The notes under the pieces are model-generated. The model was given only the letters and a program-made list of their open reading frames with translations. It ran no database searches and was not told where the DNA came from. DNA of 36,735 bases. It comes from Bacteroidota bacterium (lineage in GTDB: Bacteria > Bacteroidota > Bacteroidia > Bacteroidales > UBA7960). The stretch spans positions 1-36,735 of the forward strand of contig REDJ01000185.1 of assembly GCA_007693555.1 (NCBI GenBank). The letters run 5' to 3'. Shown one piece after another: positions 33,762 through 36,735 of this stretch. Numbering within the stretch: the stretch's first letter is position 1; every line of letters begins with the position of its first letter. Made by a program: the position numbers and the translations under genes.

Positions 33762-36119
33762 ATGACCATTGAGATAATTCTGGTATTTTTCATCCTCCTT
33801 GCAGCCCTGGTATTGTTTTTTACCGGATGGGTGAGGATGGATATTGTTGCCTTGCTGGTTCTGGGAACACTGGCCATAACCGGGCTTGTTTCACCAGCCG
33901 AAGCATTGTCAGGTTTCAGTAATCCTGCTGTTGTGACGGTATGGGCCATGTTTATTTTAAGTGCTTCGTTATATCAGACAGGAGTAGCACGCATCATTGG
34001 CCGGCAGGTTTTGAATCTTGCGGGTACCAGTGAATGGAGAATGATTTTTGTGATTATGCTCACCTCGGGCTTATTATCAGCAGTCATGAATAATATAGGT
34101 GTGGCGGCCCTGATGCTGCCGGTAGTCATGGATATCGCACGTTCTACTAATCGCGCTCCGTCAAGATTACTCATGCCGCTGGCTTATGGATGCTTGCTTG
34201 GAGGTCTTACCACGCTAATTGGAACACCACCCAACCTTTTGGTAAGTTTTGCTCTGCAGGATGCAGATTTGATACCATTTGAACTGTTTGATTTCACTCC
34301 TGTGGGAATGGGGGTTATGCTTGGTGGCATTATTTTCATTTCGCTTGTTGGCAGACATTTTCTTCCTCATAAGGATGTGGCAAAGAATGGCATTAAGAAG
34401 GGGAAAAAGGCATTACCTGCCTCATATGATCTGGAACAACGTACTTTCCTGATTCGGGTAAAACCCGGCTCGGAACTGGATGGAAAAACACTTGCAGAAA
34501 GCCGGCTAAGAGCTGCATTGGGCATCAATGTTCTGTCGGTAAAAAGAGAAGGTGGCGGAACAATGTTAGACCCGGGACCTGACACCATTATACGTGGAAA
34601 AGACAAATTGTTTGTACAAGGTCGGTATGATGCCATAAAAGCCCTTAGTGAGTGGAAAATTCTATTACCTGAGCAATCCGGCTTTATACCTGATGAAGGT
34701 AAGCTTTCTGAACTTAGTTTTTTTGAAGCAAAAATCGGAGAGAAGTCCCCTCTAATTGGTCATTTTACTGCTGGCAGGCATGTATTGAAACAAATAAACC
34801 TGAATATAATTGCCTTGAAAAGAGGTAAAATTATCTCAGGCCATACATTAAAAAGGACAGAATTGCAACCTGGAGATGTTTTGCTGTTACATGGGCCAGA
34901 AGATGAAATTCAAAAAAATGTGGAGGGACGACATTTTGAAAGTTTCTCACGTATACCTGCAAATGAGTTAATGAAGCTATACAAGCTGCACGAGGCACTT
35001 TTTATCATGGAAATAAAAGAAGACTCTGAGCTTTTTGGTAGTGCAATAGCAGAGACCCAACTGGGCGAGGCATTCGGACTTAATGTGCTTGGGATATTAC
35101 GTTCTGGTGATAAATTAATTATGCCTAAGCCAGGAGAAAAATTTGAACCTGGCGACCGGTTGCTTGTTCAGGGAAATATTAAGGATTTACCTTTATTGCA
35201 GGGCCTTATGGAAATTGATTTGCCCGAAGAACAGGCACCTGCAGCGCAAAGTCTGGAAACCGGGGAAATTATCATGGCTGAAGTGGTTTTGGCACCACGC
35301 TCCCTGCTGGCAGGTAAAACACTTCGCGAAATAAACTTCAGGAAAAAATACGGAGTTACTGTTTTGGCCATATGGCGCGAAGGTCGCGCTTACCGCACCA
35401 ATCTTCATAATATTCAATTGCGTTTTGGCGAAGCTTTATTGCTTTATGGAAAAAGAGACAAACTCGAACTAATGGGCAGTGACAATGATTTTATTCTCCT
35501 TACCGATACCATGAGTCAGCCTTTCAGAACCCATAAAGCACTTACTGCGGTAATTGTCATGCTGGGCATTTTAATACCTGTATTATTGGGTATTATACCT
35601 CTTGCTATTTCGGCTGTAATCGGGATTGCATTGATGGTTCTTACAGGATGTCTTAAAATGGAAGAGGCATACAGGGCCATTGAATGGCGCTCGGTTTTTC
35701 TTATTGCAGGTCTTCTCCCCCTGGGTTTTGCCATGGAGCAAACCGGTGCTGCAGCTTTGATGGCAGAACAGGTAGTTGAAATATTTGGACGGTTTGGGCC
35801 ATGGGGAGTAATTGCCGGTTTGTATTTACTTACTCTTATTTCTACCCTTGCCATTCCACCTGCTGCCCTTGTTGTTATTATGTCACCGGTCGCACTGCAG
35901 GCAGCTGCCGGTTTTGATTTTTCTCCCTATACCATCATGATGGCAATTTCTATTGCTGCAGCTGCAAGTTTTCTGAGCCCCATTTCACATCCTGCAAACC
36001 TCCTTGTAATGGGTCCGGGGGGTTATAAATTTTCTGATTACATCAAACTGGGTTTACCACTTTCCCTGGTGGTTATGATTATTGCCATGGTTTTATTACC
36101 CATTTTCTGGCCTTTGTAA
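33762..36119 (+). CDS. SLC13-type (DASS) transporter with four RCK_C (TrkA-C) domains
   Basis: 785 residues. The N-terminal membrane half (about 1-200) carries MNNIG at 109-113 in place of the SNT motif and GTPPNL at 154-159. The C-terminal half (about 595-785) has HPANLLVMGPG. Between them lie four repeats of about 75 residues (224-298, 315-390, 408-482, 503-575), each with the RCK_C pattern of PGDxLLxxG preceded by an NVLxIxR-like strand. The second is less typical. The membrane family moves dicarboxylates or sulfate with Na+, while RCK_C domains usually sense ligands. Substrate is not predictable here. A TTG at 33720 would add 14 residues, but the ATG at 33762 is preferred. It may be cotranscribed with no neighbour. 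Confidence 0.92.
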   Translation: MTIEIILVFFILLAALVLFFTGWVRMDIVALLVLGTLAITGLVSPAEALSGFSNPAVVTVWAMFILSASLYQTGVARIIGRQVLNLAGTSEWRMIFVIMLTSGLLSAVMNNIGVAALMLPVVMDIARSTNRAPSRLLMPLAYGCLLGGLTTLIGTPPNLLVSFALQDADLIPFELFDFTPVGMGVMLGGIIFISLVGRHFLPHKDVAKNGIKKGKKALPASYDLEQRTFLIRVKPGSELDGKTLAESRLRAALGINVLSVKREGGGTMLDPGPDTIIRGKDKLFVQGRYDAIKALSEWKILLPEQSGFIPDEGKLSELSFFEAKIGEKSPLIGHFTAGRHVLKQINLNIIALKRGKIISGHTLKRTELQPGDVLLLHGPEDEIQKNVEGRHFESFSRIPANELMKLYKLHEALFIMEIKEDSELFGSAIAETQLGEAFGLNVLGILRSGDKLIMPKPGEKFEPGDRLLVQGNIKDLPLLQGLMEIDLPEEQAPAAQSLETGEIIMAEVVLAPRSLLAGKTLREINFRKKYGVTVLAIWREGRAYRTNLHNIQLRFGEALLLYGKRDKLELMGSDNDFILLTDTMSQPFRTHKALTAVIVMLGILIPVLLGIIPLAISAVIGIALMVLTGCLKMEEAYRAIEWRSVFLIAGLLPLGFAMEQTGAAALMAEQVVEIFGRFGPWGVIAGLYLLTLISTLAIPPAALVVIMSPVALQAAAGFDFSPYTIMMAISIAAAASFLSPISHPANLLVMGPGGYKFSDYIKLGLPLSLVVMIIAMVLLPIFWPL

Positions 36120-36250
36120 TCGTAAGATTTACCAAATAATTATTTTATTACATCTAAAAAAGAATTTTACTAAACAGTTTACTCATGATTGCTGTTATTA
36201 TGGGTGCAATGCATCATTTTTTGTAGTTCTTTTTTCTAAACATTTTAATC

Positions 36251-36735
36251 ATGCTAAGAATAATCTTTCTTCTTCTATTTTCATTTTTCAGTTTGACATA
36301 TTTACAGGCCCAAACCCACGAAGACTTTTACACCCGCAGCCTCGACATCAATAAATCCGGCATGTACTTCCTGGGAGGCTGGGCGCTGGCCAATATGGCC
36401 ACCGGAACTTACGGCTGGATCCGATATGACGGTGAAAAAAAATATTTCCACCAGATGAATGCCGCCTGGAATGTTGTAAATGCAGGTATTGCCGTTTATG
36501 CTCTGTTCGATATGGCCGGTACAGATATCACTGCATTGAGCGCAGATGAAATGATGAGAAAACACATCCGTTCAGAAAATCTTTTTCTTATCAATGCCGG
36601 GCTTGATATACTATACATGGCCGGTGGAGCATGGTTGATTCATGCTGCAAACAGAAACGAAAAACGCCGTGATATGCTCAGGGGATATGGTCAGTCAGTT
36701 ATTTTGCAGGGCGCTTTCCTTTTCCTGTTCGACCT
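36251..36735 (+). CDS. Membrane protein of unknown function, truncated by the window end
   Basis: A frame opens with ATG at 36251 and stays open to the last base (161 full codons), so the gene continues beyond the window. It begins with a signal peptide-like stretch (MLRIIFLLLFSFFSLTYLQAQ). Repeated hydrophobic segments rich in Gly and Ala follow (GGWALANMATG, NAGIAVYALFDMAG, NAGLDILYMAGGAW), each preceded by polar stretches. The pattern suggests several membrane helices after the signal sequence. I cannot name the family or function. It lies 131 bp after the SLC13 gene, with no hairpin seen between them. Confidence 0.75.
   Translation, partial: MLRIIFLLLFSFFSLTYLQAQTHEDFYTRSLDINKSGMYFLGGWALANMATGTYGWIRYDGEKKYFHQMNAAWNVVNAGIAVYALFDMAGTDITALSADEMMRKHIRSENLFLINAGLDILYMAGGAWLIHAANRNEKRRDMLRGYGQSVILQGAFLFLFD

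Overview
The window looks like a stretch of a Bacteroidota chromosome. Two secreted proteins end in type IX secretion (T9SS) C-terminal sorting domains. Start codons mostly lack Shine-Dalgarno sequences. Several genes are preceded by TAnnTTTG-like -7 elements. The respiratory cluster pairs alternative complex III with a caa3 oxidase, a combination well known in aerobic Bacteroidota. Order or family cannot be fixed from the sequence. All genes run on the + strand except the two large T9SS-secreted protein genes.

Region 1 (1-5002): an array of paired palindromes (REP/BIME-like, 91-bp units) surrounds a REP-associated tyrosine transposase (RAYT). It is followed by trpF, trpB, trpA and a type I-beta DAHP synthase. 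The first trp genes are not in the window, so the array and RAYT may sit inside or next to a trp operon. The RAYT coding sequence itself carries an antisense, slightly diverged copy of the same palindrome.

Region 2 (5003-14178): a small inverted/direct repeat cluster lies at the convergent junction. It is followed on the - strand by a 2166-residue subtilisin-like T9SS protein and an 831-residue T9SS protein with a propeller-like N-terminal part and cadherin-like beta-sandwich domains.

Region 3 (14179-18915): an AT-rich divergent promoter region, then a three-gene ferric iron ABC transporter (lipoprotein binding protein, fused permease, ATPase), a hairpin, and a small lipoprotein with one C-terminal CXXCH haem site.

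Region 4 (18916-32540): a regulatory-looking gap, then actABCDEF (alternative complex III), a SCO1-like copper chaperone, the caa3 oxidase subunits in the order I-III-IV-II, and haem o synthase (ctaB). Together these form a quinol-to-oxygen branch: ActB/C/F handle quinol oxidation and core functions, haems of ActA and ActE carry electrons, and the CoxB cytochrome c domain and CuA receive them. SCO and CtaB serve oxidase assembly.

Region 5 (32541-36735): an unrecognised lipoprotein, an SLC13-type transporter with four RCK_C (TrkA-C) domains, and a membrane protein gene cut by the window end. Most of the window is ordinary metabolic and respiratory content. The most unusual signal is the REP/RAYT locus with its intragenic REP.
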